From positions 861,001-925,000 of the forward strand of contig RHDP01000001.1 of the NCBI GenBank assembly GCA_003725745.1: a DNA stretch of 64,000 bases, written 5' to 3'. Below, one piece after another: positions 38,465 to 48,137 of the stretch (position 1 is the first letter of the stretch; every line of letters starts with the position of its first letter). A program made the position numbers and the translations under genes. The notes under the pieces were generated by a model. That model had not been told where the DNA came from. It ran no database searches and was given only the letters and a program-made list of their open reading frames with translations. Origin of the DNA: Streptomyces sp. I6. Its GTDB lineage: Bacteria > Actinomycetota > Actinomycetes > Streptomycetales > Streptomycetaceae.

Positions 38465-40999
38465 CTAGGCGCCGCGCAGCACCGCCCCGGTGCGCTCGCC
38501 GGCGAGCGCGACGGCGGCGTCACGGGCGGCCGAGGCCTCCTCGACGGTCAGCGTGCGGTCGGGGGCGCGGAACCGCAGCGCGTACGCGAGCGACTTCCTG
38601 CCCTCGCCGATCTGCTCGCCCTCGAAGACGTCGAACAGCCGAATGGACTCCAGGAGTTCGCCGGCACCCTCGTACAGCGCCCGCTCGACGTCGGCGGCGG
38701 GTACGCCCGAGGCGACGACCAGCGCGACGTCCTGCGTGGCCACCGGGAAGGTGGAGATCCGCGGTGCCTGCAGCGCGCCCTCACCGGCCCGCTCCAGCAG
38801 GTCCAGCTCCACCTCCATCGCGCAGCTGCGCTCCGGCAGCCCGACTGCCTTGATGACGCGCGGGTGCAGCTCGCCCGCGTGACCGACGAGGGTCTCCTCG
38901 CCGTCCACCGTCGCGTACAGCGCGGCGCAGCGGCCCGGATGCCACGGCGCGTGCCGGTCGGCGCGGACGGTGAGTTCGGCACCGGCCTCGCGGGCGATCG
39001 TACGGGCGGACTCGATCGCGTCCGCCCAGTCCGCGGGACGGCCCCCGCCCCACCAGCCGGCCTGCTCGCGCGCGCCGGCCAGGACGGTGGCGGCCCGGCG
39101 CGGCTGGTGCGGCAGCGCCGCGTTCAGCATCGCGATCTCCTCGTCGGTGGGGCGGCGGTCGACCGGCAGCACGCCCGGGACCGTCTCCTCGCCGGTGGGC
39201 CGGAAGACCAGCCCGGTCTCGAACAGCGCGAGGTCGTGCGAGCCGCGGCCGACGTTGCGGCGCAGCGCGGACAGCAGACCCGGCAGCAGCGTGGTGCGCA
39301 GCGCCGGCTCCTCGTCGGAGATCGGGTTGACCAGAGTGACCACGGTGCGCCGGGGGTCGTCGGCGTCCAGACCGAACTGGTCCAGGACGGCCTCGCCGAT
39401 GAACGGGTAGTTCAGGGCCTCGACATAACCGGCTCCGGCGAGTGCGCGCCCGACGCGCCGGTGCAGCCGGCGGCGGCGGGTGAGTCCGCGGCCGGACGGC
39501 GGGGTGGGCAGCGTGGAGGGGAGGTTCTCGTACCCCTCCAGCCGGATGACCTCCTCCGCCAGGTCGTTCGGCGCATGCAGATCGGGACGCCACGAGGGGA
39601 CGGTCACGACGAGCTCGTCCTGGCCGTGGACGTCGCAGCCGACCTCCTGCAGCCGGCGGACCACGGTCTCGCGGCCGTAGGCGACACCGGCGACCCGGTC
39701 CGGGTGGTCGGCGCGCATCACGATCGTGCGCGGCGCGGAGGGGGCGACGACCTCGGTGACTCCGGCCTCGGCGGTGCCGCCGGCCAGCAGCACCAGGAGG
39801 TCGACCGTGCGCTGGGCGGCCGCGGCGGCGGCCTGCGGGTCGACGCCGCGCTCGAAGCGCCGGGACGCTTCCGAGGACAGCCTGTGGCGGCGGGCCGTGC
39901 GGGCGACGGAGACCGGGGCGAAGTGGGCGGCCTCGACGACGATCTCGGTGGTGCCGCGGACCTCGCCCGTCTCCGGGTCGGTCTCGGAGTCGGCGATCTC
40001 GGTGTTCGCCCCACCCATGACGCCGGCGAGGCCGATCGGCCCGCGGCTGTCGGTGATGACCAGGTCCTCGGCGTCCAGGACGCGCTTGACCCCGTCGAGG
40101 GTGGTGAATTTCTCGCCCGCCTCGGCGCGGCGCACCCCGATGGGGCCCTCGAGCCGGTTGCGGTCGTAGGCGTGCAGCGGCTGGCCGAGTTCGAGCATCA
40201 CGTAGTTGGTGATGTCGACGGCGAGCGAGATCGGCCGCATACCGGCCTTCTGCAGCCGGCGCTGCATCCAGATCGGCGAGCGGGCCTCGGGGTCGAGGCC
40301 GACGACGGTGCGCGCGGTGAAGCGGTCGCAGCCGGCCGGGTCGGCGATCCGCACCTGGTAGCCGTACGAGTTCGGCGCGGGGACGTCGAGCAGGGCCGGG
40401 TCGCGCAGCGGCAGCCCGTAGGCGGTGGCGGCCTCGCGGGCGACCCCCCGCATCGACAGGCAGTACCCGCGGTCGGGAGTGACGGCGATGTCGAGGACCT
40501 CGTCGTACAGCTCCAGCAGTTCGGTGGCGTCGATGCCGACCTCGATCTCCGGCGGCAGCACGATGATGCCGTGTGCCGCTCCGCCGAGGTCGCCCATGCC
40601 CAGCTCGTCGGCGGAGCAGATCATCCCGCGGGACATCCGGCCGTACGTCCTGCGCTCGGCGATACGGAAGTCCCCCGGCAGGACGGAGCCGGGCAGTGCC
40701 ACGACGACCTTGTCGCCGACGGCGAAGTTGCGGGCGCCGCAGACGATCTCCTGGGGCTCGCCGGTCTGGTTGGACCGGCCCACGTCGACCGTGCAGAAGC
40801 GGATGGGCTTCTTGAACCCGGTCAGTTCCTCGATGGTCAGCACCCGGCCGACGACCAGCGGGCCGGTGAGGCCGGCGCCGAGCTGCTCGACGGTCTCGAC
40901 CTCGAGGCCGGCCGAGATGAGTTTGGCCTGTACGTCGCGGCCGGTCTCCGTCGCCGGCAGGTCGACGTACTCCCGCAGCCAGGAAAGCGGGACCCGCAT
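38465..40999 (-). CDS. pheT: Phenylalanyl-tRNA synthetase, beta subunit
   Basis: Large subunit of the heterotetrameric enzyme that charges tRNA-Phe. 844 residues, full length. Domains in order: [15 protein letters not shown] start, an OB-fold tRNA-binding domain (~40-150), B3/B4 editing domain (around [16 protein letters not shown]), B5 domain (~400-470), a catalytic-like core, and the C-terminal ferredoxin-like anticodon-binding domain ([16 protein letters not shown]). Its ATG overlaps the pheS stop by 1 nt (TGATG), a translational coupling that helps keep the subunits equal. Confidence 0.97.
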   Translation of the reverse strand: MRVPLSWLREYVDLPATETGRDVQAKLISAGLEVETVEQLGAGLTGPLVVGRVLTIEELTGFKKPIRFCTVDVGRSNQTGEPQEIVCGARNFAVGDKVVVALPGSVLPGDFRIAERRTYGRMSRGMICSADELGMGDLGGAAHGIIVLPPEIEVGIDATELLELYDEVLDIAVTPDRGYCLSMRGVAREAATAYGLPLRDPALLDVPAPNSYGYQVRIADPAGCDRFTARTVVGLDPEARSPIWMQRRLQKAGMRPISLAVDITNYVMLELGQPLHAYDRNRLEGPIGVRRAEAGEKFTTLDGVKRVLDAEDLVITDSRGPIGLAGVMGGANTEIADSETDPETGEVRGTTEIVVEAAHFAPVSVARTARRHRLSSEASRRFERGVDPQAAAAAAQRTVDLLVLLAGGTAEAGVTEVVAPSAPRTIVMRADHPDRVAGVAYGRETVVRRLQEVGCDVHGQDELVVTVPSWRPDLHAPNDLAEEVIRLEGYENLPSTLPTPPSGRGLTRRRRLHRRVGRALAGAGYVEALNYPFIGEAVLDQFGLDADDPRRTVVTLVNPISDEEPALRTTLLPGLLSALRRNVGRGSHDLALFETGLVFRPTGEETVPGVLPVDRRPTDEEIAMLNAALPHQPRRAATVLAGAREQAGWWGGGRPADWADAIESARTIAREAGAELTVRADRHAPWHPGRCAALYATVDGEETLVGHAGELHPRVIKAVGLPERSCAMEVELDLLERAGEGALQAPRISTFPVATQDVALVVASGVPAADVERALYEGAGELLESIRLFDVFEGEQIGEGRKSLAYALRFRAPDRTLTVEEASAARDAAVALAGERTGAVLRGA

Positions 41000-42135
41000 C
41001 AGATCTCCATCCCGAAGGGCCGGGTGAACCGGACGTCACCCTCGACCATGTCTCGCATGTCTTCGACGTTGTGGCGGAACATCAGCATCCGCTCGATGCC
41101 GAACCCGAAGGCGAATCCGCTGTACTTCCCGGGGTCGACGCCGCAGGCGGTGAGCACCTTCGGGTTGACCATGCCGCAGCCGCCCAGCTCGATCCAGCCC
41201 TCGCTGGAGCACGTCCGGCAGGGCCGGTCCGGGTTGCCGACGGACTCGCCGCGGCAGACGTAGCAGACCATGTCCATCTCGGCGGACGGCTCGGTGAAGG
41301 GGAAGAAGTTCGGCCGGAGCCGGGTCTTCATGCCCTCGCCGCCGAACAGCGCGCGGACCATGTGGTCCAGGGTGCCCTTGAGGTCGGCCATGGTGAGGCC
41401 CTCGTCCACGGCGAGCAGCTCGACCTGGTGGAACACCGGGGTGTGGGTGGCGTCCAGGTCGTCGGTGCGGTACACGCGGCCCGGGCAGATCACATACAGC
41501 GGCGGCTCGCGGTCCAGCATCGAGCGGACCTGCACGGGCGAGGTGTGGGTGCGCAGCACCACGCCGGACTCGGCCGCCTCGCCGCCGGTGCGCTCGGCGC
41601 CCTTCACGAAGAAGGTGTCGTGCTCACCGCGGGCCGGGTGGTCGGCCGCGATGTTCAGGGCGTCGAAGTTCAGCCATTCGGTCTCGGCCTCGGGGCCCTC
41701 CGCGACCTCGTAGCCCATGGCCGTGAAGATGTCCTCGATGCGCTCGGAGAGCGTGGTCAGCGGGTGGCGGGCGCCGGACGGGGTGCGGTCGTACGGCAGT
41801 GTGACGTCCACCGCCTCCTCGACGAGCACCCGGGCGTCGCGCTCGGCCTCCAGCTCGGCCTGACGGGCGGCCAGGGACTTGTTCACGGCACCGCGGGCCT
41901 GGCCCACGCGCTTGCCGGCCTCGGCCTTGGCGTGCGGGGGCAGGGCGCCGATCTCACGGTTGGCGAGCGCGAGCGGCGAGGTGGGGCCGGTGTGCGCGAT
42001 CTTCGCCTCGTGGAGCGCGTCGAGGTCGCCCGCGGCGGCGAAGGCGGCGAGCGCCTCGTCCCGCATGCGCTCGATCTCTTCCGGTTTCAGTGCCTCGACC
42101 TCGACTGGGTCGTACGACTTGTTGGGTGCCGACAT
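40999..42135 (-). CDS. pheS: Phenylalanyl-tRNA synthetase, alpha subunit
   Basis: Catalytic subunit. 378 residues. An N-terminal coiled-coil arm (~residues 10-100) precedes the class-II core with motif 2 ([17 protein letters not shown]) and motif 3 ([14 protein letters not shown]). An actinobacterial-type four-cysteine insertion, CYVCRG...[11 protein letters not shown] (around residues 290-310), probably holds zinc or is structural. ATG at 42135; a TAGACT -10 lies 74 nt upstream. First gene of pheST. Confidence 0.97.
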   Translation of the reverse strand: MSAPNKSYDPVEVEALKPEEIERMRDEALAAFAAAGDLDALHEAKIAHTGPTSPLALANREIGALPPHAKAEAGKRVGQARGAVNKSLAARQAELEAERDARVLVEEAVDVTLPYDRTPSGARHPLTTLSERIEDIFTAMGYEVAEGPEAETEWLNFDALNIAADHPARGEHDTFFVKGAERTGGEAAESGVVLRTHTSPVQVRSMLDREPPLYVICPGRVYRTDDLDATHTPVFHQVELLAVDEGLTMADLKGTLDHMVRALFGGEGMKTRLRPNFFPFTEPSAEMDMVCYVCRGESVGNPDRPCRTCSSEGWIELGGCGMVNPKVLTACGVDPGKYSGFAFGFGIERMLMFRHNVEDMRDMVEGDVRFTRPFGMEI

Positions 42136-42208
42136 CTCTTCCCGTGCTTCCGATGGGGTGGCTGGGGCCCCCGCTCGACGACCGAGGACGCAAAGGTGCC
42201 AAAGGACG

Positions 42209-42214
42209 AGTCTA
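42209..42214 (-). promoter_or_regulatory. Candidate pheST -10 box (TAGACT)
   Basis: TAGACT on the minus strand, 74 nt upstream of the pheS ATG, in the gap between the histidine kinase and pheS. No clear -35 and no Phe-rich leader ORF was seen. Confidence 0.35.
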
Positions 42215-42261
42215 GCGGGGTGACGCTACGCGAATGAGCCCGTGGGCCGCCGGTGCGCTTA

Positions 42262-43386
42262 TCAGGTGAGATAGGCGGGCGTGCCGACGGGCAGGGTGAA
42301 CCGGAACTCCGCACCGCCGCCCGGTCCGCGGCCGACGGTGATCGTCCCGCCGTGCGCCTCGACGATGCCCTTCACGATGTAGAGGCCGAGACCCGTGCCG
42401 CCGCGCTTGCTCCCCCGCCAGAAGCGGGTGAAGACGCGGCTCATCGACTCCTCGGGGATGCCGGGGCCTTCGTCGCTCACGGTGACGGTCGTTCCCTTCT
42501 CGTCGTTCTCGCCGGACGCCGGTGCCACCTCGATGGTGACGGTTCCCCCGCCGTGGCGCACCGCGTTTTCGAGGAGGTTGCCGAGCACCTGGTCGATCTT
42601 GTCGGGATCCGCCCACAGGTCGGGCAGGTCGTGGTGGACGCGGACGAAGAACCGGTCCGGGGACAGGCCGCCGGCGGTGTAGGCCTGGACGTGGCGGCCG
42701 ACGGCGGCGGCGAGGTCCACGGGCTGGCGCCGCACCTCCAGCCTTCCGGAGTCGATGCGCGAGATGTCGAGGAGCTCGGCGATGAGCCGGGTCACACGGT
42801 TGGCGTCGGCGTCGACGGTCTCCAGCATCAGCCGCTTCTGGTCGTCGGTGAAGCGCTCCCACTTGGCGAGGAGAGTGGCGGTGAAGCCCTTGACGGAGGT
42901 CAGCGGGGAGCGCAGCTCATGGGCGACGGTGGCGATCAGCTCGGCGTGGCTGCGCTCGGTGCGGCGGCGCGCCTCGGTGCCGCGGACGCTGACGACGACG
43001 CGCCGCACGGGGCCCGTGGGCACCTGGCGCACATAGCGGGCGGAGACCAGCACCTCGCGGCCGCCGGGCAGCAGCAGATTGCGCTCGGGCTGGCCGACCC
43101 GGGTGGCGAGCCCGCCGTACGGGTCGGTGAGCGGCCACCAGCGGCGGCCCTTGAGGTCCTCCAGGGGCAGCGCGTGGTCCAGCGGACGGCCGAGGGCGCG
43201 GTCCGCGGGGACGGCCGTGATGCGCGCGGCCGCGGCGTTGAAGCAGATGATCCGGCCGTGCTCGTCGGCGACGACGAGGCCGTCGGGGAGGTCGTCCGCG
43301 CCGATACCGATCCCCACGCCCGCGCCCTCCTCGGCGCTCGCCGGCGCCGGGAACGCGTCCGACGGCCCGCTCGTGCCGACAGTCAT
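42262..43386 (-). CDS. Sensor histidine kinase with PAS domain
   Basis: 374 residues, no transmembrane helix, so cytosolic. An N-terminal PAS-like domain (LPDGLVVADEHGRIICFNAAAARI, residues ~33-56) is followed by a HisKA dimerisation domain with the phospho-accepting His in VAHELRSPLTSVKG (~155). The HATPase domain carries N-box NLLENAVRHGGG, G1 SDEGPGIP and G2 GGTGLGLYIVKG. No response regulator lies beside it, so it is an orphan kinase. It sits upstream of pheST on the same strand. The signal is unknown. Confidence 0.92.
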   Translation of the reverse strand: MTVGTSGPSDAFPAPASAEEGAGVGIGIGADDLPDGLVVADEHGRIICFNAAAARITAVPADRALGRPLDHALPLEDLKGRRWWPLTDPYGGLATRVGQPERNLLLPGGREVLVSARYVRQVPTGPVRRVVVSVRGTEARRRTERSHAELIATVAHELRSPLTSVKGFTATLLAKWERFTDDQKRLMLETVDADANRVTRLIAELLDISRIDSGRLEVRRQPVDLAAAVGRHVQAYTAGGLSPDRFFVRVHHDLPDLWADPDKIDQVLGNLLENAVRHGGGTVTIEVAPASGENDEKGTTVTVSDEGPGIPEESMSRVFTRFWRGSKRGGTGLGLYIVKGIVEAHGGTITVGRGPGGGAEFRFTLPVGTPAYLT

Positions 43387-43610
43387 CCCCGTACCCCACC
43401 TCTCGAACCGGTGCAGCGGGTCCCCGAGTCCGCCACCCTACTAGTCGGGGCTGACGGAGCGACACCCTGCGCCCCCGGGGCGGTGGTGCCGTGCCCGCCG
43501 GGCGGCGCCCCGCCCGGCCGGAGGGCACGGGCCGGCGGCAGCGGGCGGCGGGGGCGGTGCCGGTTGGCGGTAACCGGTGGCGCCGGTGCCGGTTGGCGGG
43601 GACGGTGGCG

Positions 43611-43670
43611 GGACGGCGTCAGCAGGCGGGCACGGTGCCGGGACGGCGTCAGCAGGCGGGCACGGTGCCG
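43611..43670. repeat. 30-bp perfect tandem duplication over trmH 3' end
   Basis: Two identical 30-bp units (43611-43640 and 43641-43670) containing the trmH stop codon and last codons, so a second in-line stop copy follows the first. Confidence 0.9.
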
Positions 43671-44504
43671 GGACCGCCCGGGGAGCGCTGGGCGCGGGCG
43701 GAGGCGTAGAGGCAGACGGCGGCGGCGGTGGCGAGGTTGAGGCTCTCCGCCCTGCCGTGGATCGGCACGCGCACGACGGCGTCGGCGAGCGCCCGGGTCT
43801 CCTCGGGAAGGCCCCATGCCTCGTTGCCGAAGATCCACGCGCTGGGCCCGGACATGGTCCCGGCGTCGAGCTCGTCGTCCAGGTCGTCCTCTCCGGCGCC
43901 GTCGGCTGCGAGGACGCGCACCCCCGCGCCCCGCAGCCCGCTCACCACCTGCTCGACGGGGACCCCGACCGCCACCGGGAGGTGGAACAGCGAGCCGGCC
44001 GAGGCCCTGACCGACTTGGGGTTGTACAGGTCCACCGAGGCGTCGGTGAGCACGACCGCGTCGGCACCGGCCGCGTCGGCGCACCGCAGCACCGTGCCGG
44101 CGTTGCCCGGGTCGCGCACATGGGCGAGCACGGCCACGAGCCGCGGAGCCGCCGCGAGGATCTCCTCGAACGGCGCGTCGAGGAAGCGGCAGACCCCGAC
44201 GAGGCCCTGCGGCGTGACGGTCTGGGAGACCTCCGCCAGTACCGCGTCGGGGCGTGGTGGACGCGGGCGCCGGAGGCGCGGGCGGCCCCGACGATGTCCG
44301 CGTACCGCTCGGCGGCCTCGACGGTGGTGAACAGCTCGACGAGCGTGGCCCGGCCGTCCCCGCCCCGGTGCGCGACCGCCTCGCGCACGGCCTGCGGCCC
44401 CTCGGCGAGGAACAGCCGCTCCTTGGAGCGGAAGTTCCGCTTGGCGAGCCGCCGCGCGGCGACGACCCGCGGAGACCGCGGGGAGATCAGCTCGGGGTCC
44501 CCAT
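43649..44504 (-). pseudogene. TrmH/SpoU family RNA 2'-O-methyltransferase, two apparent frameshifts
   Basis: Methylates ribose 2'-OH of rRNA or tRNA with SAM. The N-terminal substrate-binding part reads SPRVVAARRLAKRNFRSKERLFLAEGPQAVREAV. The SPOUT domain carries motif 1 HVRDPGNAGTVLRCADAAGAD, motif 2 SAWIFGNEAWGLPEE and motif 3 IHGRAESLNLATAAAVCLY. Two joints are broken: near the start (ATG GGG ACC CC|GAG, run at 44494-44497) and after VHHA (run 44249-44252). Each needs one extra C/G. Restored length is about 285 residues. It lies downstream of rplT after a terminator. Confidence 0.82.
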
Positions 44505-44615
44505 GGGGGCTCTCACTTCCTTGGCTCCGCTCGGCAGTGCGCGTTCGGCAGTGCGCGGCCGGCGGTTCTCGTCGGGGGTGGTACGGGCTCGCGCGGGATC
44601 GGTCCGGAACACACT

Positions 44616-44646
44616 CGGACCCGCAGACCGTCGGCCTGCGGGTCCG
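44616..44646 (-). terminator. Hairpin after infC-rpmI-rplT
   Basis: 11-bp arms CGGACCCGCAG / CTGCGGGTCCG with a 9-nt loop, 26 nt past the rplT stop. Confidence 0.65.
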
Positions 44647-44671
44647 GGCTTGGTCCGGTGGGACGCGACCG

Positions 44672-45058
44672 TCAGGCCGCGGCCTTCGGGGCGTTGACGT
44701 CGCTCGGGAGCGCCTTCTGGGCGACCTCGACGAGGGCGGCGAACGCGTTGGCGTCGTTGACCGCCAGCTCGGCCAGGATCTTGCGGTCCACCTCGACGTT
44801 GGCGGCCTTCAGACCCTGGATGAAGCGGTTGTAGGTGATGCCGTTCGCGCGGGCAGCGGCGTTGATGCGCTGGATCCACAGCTGGCGGAAGTCGCCCTTG
44901 CGCTTCTTGCGGTCGTTGTAGTTGTAGACGAGGGAGTGGGTGACCTGCTCCTTCGCCTTGCGGTACAGACGAGAGCGCTGACCGCGGTAGCCGCTGGCCT
45001 GCTCGAGGATCGCCCGGCGCTTCTTGTGGGCGTTGACTGCCCGCTTGACGCGTGCCAC
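44672..45058 (-). CDS. rplT: 50S ribosomal protein L20
   Basis: 128 residues, Arg/Lys-rich: [38 protein letters not shown] and [19 protein letters not shown] are the universal L20 blocks. It binds 23S rRNA early in 50S assembly. The GTG start has AAGGAG 7 nt upstream; upstream in-frame extension lacks similarity. Last gene of the infC operon. In other bacteria L20 represses this operon; whether it does so here is unknown. Confidence 0.97.
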   Translation of the reverse strand: MARVKRAVNAHKKRRAILEQASGYRGQRSRLYRKAKEQVTHSLVYNYNDRKKRKGDFRQLWIQRINAAARANGITYNRFIQGLKAANVEVDRKILAELAVNDANAFAALVEVAQKALPSDVNAPKAAA

Positions 45059-45163
45059 TTGTTGACTCCTTGTAGCGGGGCCGTGGTTGTCCTCACACGG
45101 CCCGGAAACGAATTGGTCCCGGTTCTGCCCGGAAGCCCCGGTCGTACGGAGGCGGGAGGTCAA

Positions 45164-45358
45164 TCAGATGCCGAGCATCTTCTTGATCTTGGCGGCGTCA
45201 CCCGGGGCCATCTCGGCGTTGCCGGTGAGGCGACGCGTCAGCTTGGACGACTTGCGCTCGAGCAGGTGGCGCTTGCCGGCACGCTCGCGGAGCACCTTGC
45301 CGGAGCCGGTGATCTTGAAGCGCTTCTTGGCACCGCTGTGCGTCTTGTTCTTCGGCAT
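45164..45358 (-). CDS. rpmI: 50S ribosomal protein L35
   Basis: 64 residues: [34 protein letters not shown] and the terminal KIKKMLGI match L35 throughout. Second gene of infC-rpmI-rplT, 105 nt upstream of rplT. Confidence 0.97.
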   Translation of the reverse strand: MPKNKTHSGAKKRFKITGSGKVLRERAGKRHLLERKSSKLTRRLTGNAEMAPGDAAKIKKMLGI

Positions 45359-45462
45359 CGCGCCGTTCTCTCCTCGTCAGTGGCGCTTCCGTCGCCGGCC
45401 GGTGGACCGGCAGCCGAAAGCGTCAGATGTATCGGTTGATGTCCGGGACGGCCGTCCCGGAA

Positions 45463-46086
45463 TCAGGCCTCGGCGGGCTCTTCGGGAGAGGCCCCGGCCT
45501 GGGCGGACCGGTCCCCCTGGCGCTCCGCCTTGCGGGCGGCCTGCGCCTCACGGGCCTCGGCCATCGCCTCGGTCTTCTTCTTGTGCGGACCGAGAACCAT
45601 GATCATGTTCCGGCCGTCCTGCTTCGGGTTCGACTCCACGAAACCGAGGTCCTGGACGTCCTCCGCCAGCCGCTGCAGCAGCCGGTAGCCGAGCTCCGGC
45701 CGCGACTGCTCGCGACCGCGGAACATGATCGTGATCTTGACCTTGTCGCCCTGCTTGAGGAACCGGACGACATGACCCTTCTTGGTGTCGTAGTCGTGCG
45801 GGTCGATCTTCGGCCGGAGCTTCATCTCCTTGATGACCGTGTGCGCCTGGTTCTTGCGCGCCTCACGGGCCTTCATGGCCGACTCGTACTTGAACTTCCC
45901 GTAGTCCATGAGCTTGCAGACCGGCGGACGGGCGTTGGCCGCCACCTCGACGAGGTCGAGGTCGTACTCCTGCGCAAGCTCCAGGGCCTTGGCAAGCGGG
46001 ACAATCCCGACCTGCTCGCCGCTGGGACCGACAAGTCGCACCTCGGGAACGCGAATCCGGTCGTTGATGCGGGGCTCGGCGCTGAT
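45463..46086 (-). CDS. infC: Translation initiation factor IF-3 with AUC start
   Basis: Binds the 30S subunit, prevents 50S joining and discriminates against wrong start codons. 207 residues including the N-domain ([20 protein letters not shown]), linker, and C-domain ([39 protein letters not shown]), plus an Ala/Glu-rich tail. The family N-terminus requires a start at 46086, where the codon is ATC with AGGAGG 4 nt upstream; the nearest standard in-frame start (GTG, 46041) would cut off the conserved INDRIRVPE. Rare AUU/AUC starts in infC allow IF-3 to repress itself. A hairpin with a T5 tract lies 85 nt upstream. Confidence 0.9.
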   Translation of the reverse strand: MSAEPRINDRIRVPEVRLVGPSGEQVGIVPLAKALELAQEYDLDLVEVAANARPPVCKLMDYGKFKYESAMKAREARKNQAHTVIKEMKLRPKIDPHDYDTKKGHVVRFLKQGDKVKITIMFRGREQSRPELGYRLLQRLAEDVQDLGFVESNPKQDGRNMIMVLGPHKKKTEAMAEAREAQAARKAERQGDRSAQAGASPEEPAEA

Positions 46087-46170
46087 GGATCCTCCTCGGT
46101 AGCACCACGCGGCGGTCTGGCGGACAGCCGCGCAACGTCTGTTTCTGTGTGGACCAACCGCGCCGGTGCA

Positions 46171-46201
46171 AGAAAAATGCCCCGACGGGACACAGGCGGG
46201 G
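46171..46201 (-). terminator. Attenuator-like terminator upstream of infC
   Basis: Minus strand GCCCCG, 12-nt loop, CGGGGC, then A and five T: one of few true intrinsic terminators with a T tract in this GC-rich window. It sits inside the infC leader, so transcription of infC-rpmI-rplT may be controlled by attenuation. Confidence 0.6.
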
Positions 46202-46384
46202 CTCCTCGCAGTACCGGAGCACCGCCGCGTCGACCGCGGGGCGCGTCTCGGACGGCTCCATCGTCCGTACGGAACGATGGGCGCCGCCTGACCGGTGACC
46301 CGCCACCCGTGAGGGCGGCCAGGTGGGAGATCGGAGCCTCCACTTGTGGGCCGGGCACACGCGTGTCCGGCCGGTCGTCACACA

Positions 46385-46390
46385 AGGCTA
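46385..46390 (-). promoter_or_regulatory. Candidate infC operon -10 box (TAGCCT)
   Basis: TAGCCT on the minus strand followed by TGTGTGACG; implies a leader of about 290 nt before the infC start, long enough for the attenuator. The -35 is weak. Confidence 0.35.
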
Positions 46391-46538
46391 GCAGCTCCGG
46401 CCCGAAGGGGCGAACCGAGCTGCGGGCGGGCCGCCCGGCGGAGTGCACGGCTGGCGCACGGCTCGAGCGGAGTGCGCGGCTCGAGCGGCAAGCCGCCCTC
46501 CGGGCCAGGCCGCGCGGGCCGGCCGGCACCCGCTCCGG

Positions 46539-46919
46539 TCAGCCGTAGACGGGGCCGGTGTACTTCTCGCCCGGGCCCTGGCCCGGCTCGTCGGGGACGA
46601 CCGAGGCCTCGCGGAAGGCCAGCTGGAGGGACTTCAGGCCGTCCCGCAGCGGTGCCGCGTGGAAGGAGCTGATCTCGGTGGCACCCGCGTCCATGAGACC
46701 GGCGAGCGCGTGGACCAGCTTCCGGGCCTCGTCCAGGTCCTTGTGCTCGTCGCCGTCCTCGGTGAGTCCCAGCTTCACCGCGGCGGCGCTCATCAGGTTC
46801 ACCGCGACCGTGACGATCACCTCGACAGCGGGGACCTCCGCGATGTCGCGGGCCATGGCGGCGAAGTCGGGAGCCTGCTCGCCCGCGGGCTGCTCGGGGG
46901 TGGGGGTCGCGTCACTCAT
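46539..46919 (-). CDS. DUF1844 domain protein
   Basis: 126 residues: a Pro/Glu-rich N-terminus, then DFAAMARDIAEVPAVEVIVTVAVNLMSAAAVKLGLTED and LDEARKLVHALAGLMDAG, the core of DUF1844, a small helical family conserved in Actinobacteria next to infC. Function unknown. The ATG giving MSDATPTPEQ fits relatives; an ATG three codons earlier is possible. Separated from infC by about 450 nt of leader and promoter. Confidence 0.9.
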   Translation of the reverse strand: MSDATPTPEQPAGEQAPDFAAMARDIAEVPAVEVIVTVAVNLMSAAAVKLGLTEDGDEHKDLDEARKLVHALAGLMDAGATEISSFHAAPLRDGLKSLQLAFREASVVPDEPGQGPGEKYTGPVYG

Positions 46920-47005
46920 GGGGCACACGATATGCGGTGCCCTCGGCCCCGTACGTACGGGGGTTCTCGCCGCACTCCGGCCGGGCTCCCCGGCCGGAGC
47001 GCCCC

Positions 47006-47737
47006 TCAGCCCCGCACGTACAGGGGCTCTCCGGGCGGTACCGCCGAGGCGGGCAGCAGGGCGATGTCGAGTCCGCGCACCAGCCGGGCTCTCAGCGTCT
47101 CGTCCACCGCCAGCGCGCGGGCCACGCGCTGGGCGGCCCCGGCCGGAGACGCGCCCGCGTCGAGGACGAGGGCCAGCGTGCCGTCGGCGTCACCGGGGCC
47201 GAGATGGGCGCGGAGCACCGCCGGTTCGGCGGCCACCACCGCCCGTACCGCCCCGGTGACGGAAGGGTCCGCCAGCGGGTCGGTGCTGCTACGCCCCTCG
47301 GCGAGGGCCAGCAGCGCGGCCCCGGTCAGCTCGTACGGCACCGGGCCGGCCAGGTCCAGGACCACGGTGTCGGCCTTCTCGTGGGCGGCTGCCCGGAGGG
47401 CCTGGTGCAGGGGCACGGCGACGGGCCGGGCCTGCGGATCCCACAGGGCCAGCGACGCGGTCGACGTGAACGCGGGCAGCGCGCGGCGGCCGCCCGCCGT
47501 CAAGGTGGGCACCGCCATGTCGCTGGTCTTCTCGCGGCGCAGGCCCTTCCCGTCCTCCTCGACCTCGCCGAGCACGGCGACGACGGGCACCAGGAGCCGG
47601 GCGCCCCTGAGCGCCTCCAGCACGGGCCGCTCCGCGCTCCGGTCCTGCGCCCAGGCGGCGAGCGCCGCGGCCAGGGCCGGGTCGGCGGTGCCGTCGTCGT
47701 CGGAGTAGCCGGGGTCGGGGATGTTCTTGAGCGCCAC
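47006..47737 (-). CDS. SseB family protein
   Basis: 243 residues from a GTG. The N-terminal SseB-like domain includes PVLEALRGARLLVPVVAVLGEVEEDGKGLRREKTSDMAVPTL, ALPAFTSTASLALWDPQARPV and ADTVVLDLAGPVPYEL. The C-terminal half (ASPAGAAQRVARAL, GLDIALLPA) is the paired SseB-C-like part. In enteric bacteria SseB enhances serine sensitivity; in actinobacteria its role is unknown. It starts MALKNIPDPGYSDDDG as in Streptomyces relatives. Confidence 0.88.
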   Translation of the reverse strand: MALKNIPDPGYSDDDGTADPALAAALAAWAQDRSAERPVLEALRGARLLVPVVAVLGEVEEDGKGLRREKTSDMAVPTLTAGGRRALPAFTSTASLALWDPQARPVAVPLHQALRAAAHEKADTVVLDLAGPVPYELTGAALLALAEGRSSTDPLADPSVTGAVRAVVAAEPAVLRAHLGPGDADGTLALVLDAGASPAGAAQRVARALAVDETLRARLVRGLDIALLPASAVPPGEPLYVRG

Positions 47738-48137
47738 GCGATGAGCCTAGTTCGTCGGCGGTGGTGCCCGGGGCGCGGGGGGCGCGCGGAGGCGCGGGAA
47801 GCGGGAAGCGGGGGCGGTGCCTCGGCCTGCGGGCGTGCCCGGCTGCCGGGTGCACGGCCGGCAGCCGGCGCGGGTGGTACGGGGCGGACCCGGCGCCAGG
47901 CGGCCCGGCCCCCGGCCGCAGGTGGCCGGACGCTGCCGCGGGGGCCGGTCCCGCCGTACGAGGGCCCGCGGGCGCATCGGCGCTGGCGGACTCGGCACTA
48001 CGGGGTCACGCCCCACGGGGTGGGTCCGGCCGCACCGGATCGGTCCCGCCCTGCGAGGCCGCGTCCGGCGGCGCGAAGACACGTCCCGCGGCGCGAAGAC
48101 ACGTCCGCGGCGCGAGGACATGCCCCGCGGTGCGGGA
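47738..48137. other. Intergenic region with tandem repeat
   Basis: No gene. About 48062-48130 holds about three copies of a 20-nt unit (ACGTCCCGCGGCGCGAAGAC). Confidence 0.6.
48062..48130. repeat. 20-nt tandem repeat, about three copies
   Basis: Units of GCGGCGCGAAGACACGTCCC type with one 1-nt deletion and a few changes, just downstream of the mycosin gene. Confidence 0.75.

Noticed and set aside
38024-41263. Plus-strand open frame of 1079 codons over pheT
   Set aside because: Antisense of pheT; composition is shadow-like.
42136-42261. Phe-codon leader peptide or T-box before pheS
   Set aside because: No short ORF with Phe codons and no T-box consensus in the 126-nt gap.
45059-45163. N-terminal extension of L20 to a start at 45163
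   Set aside because: The 35 added residues have no similarity to L20, and a good ribosome site precedes the GTG at 45058.
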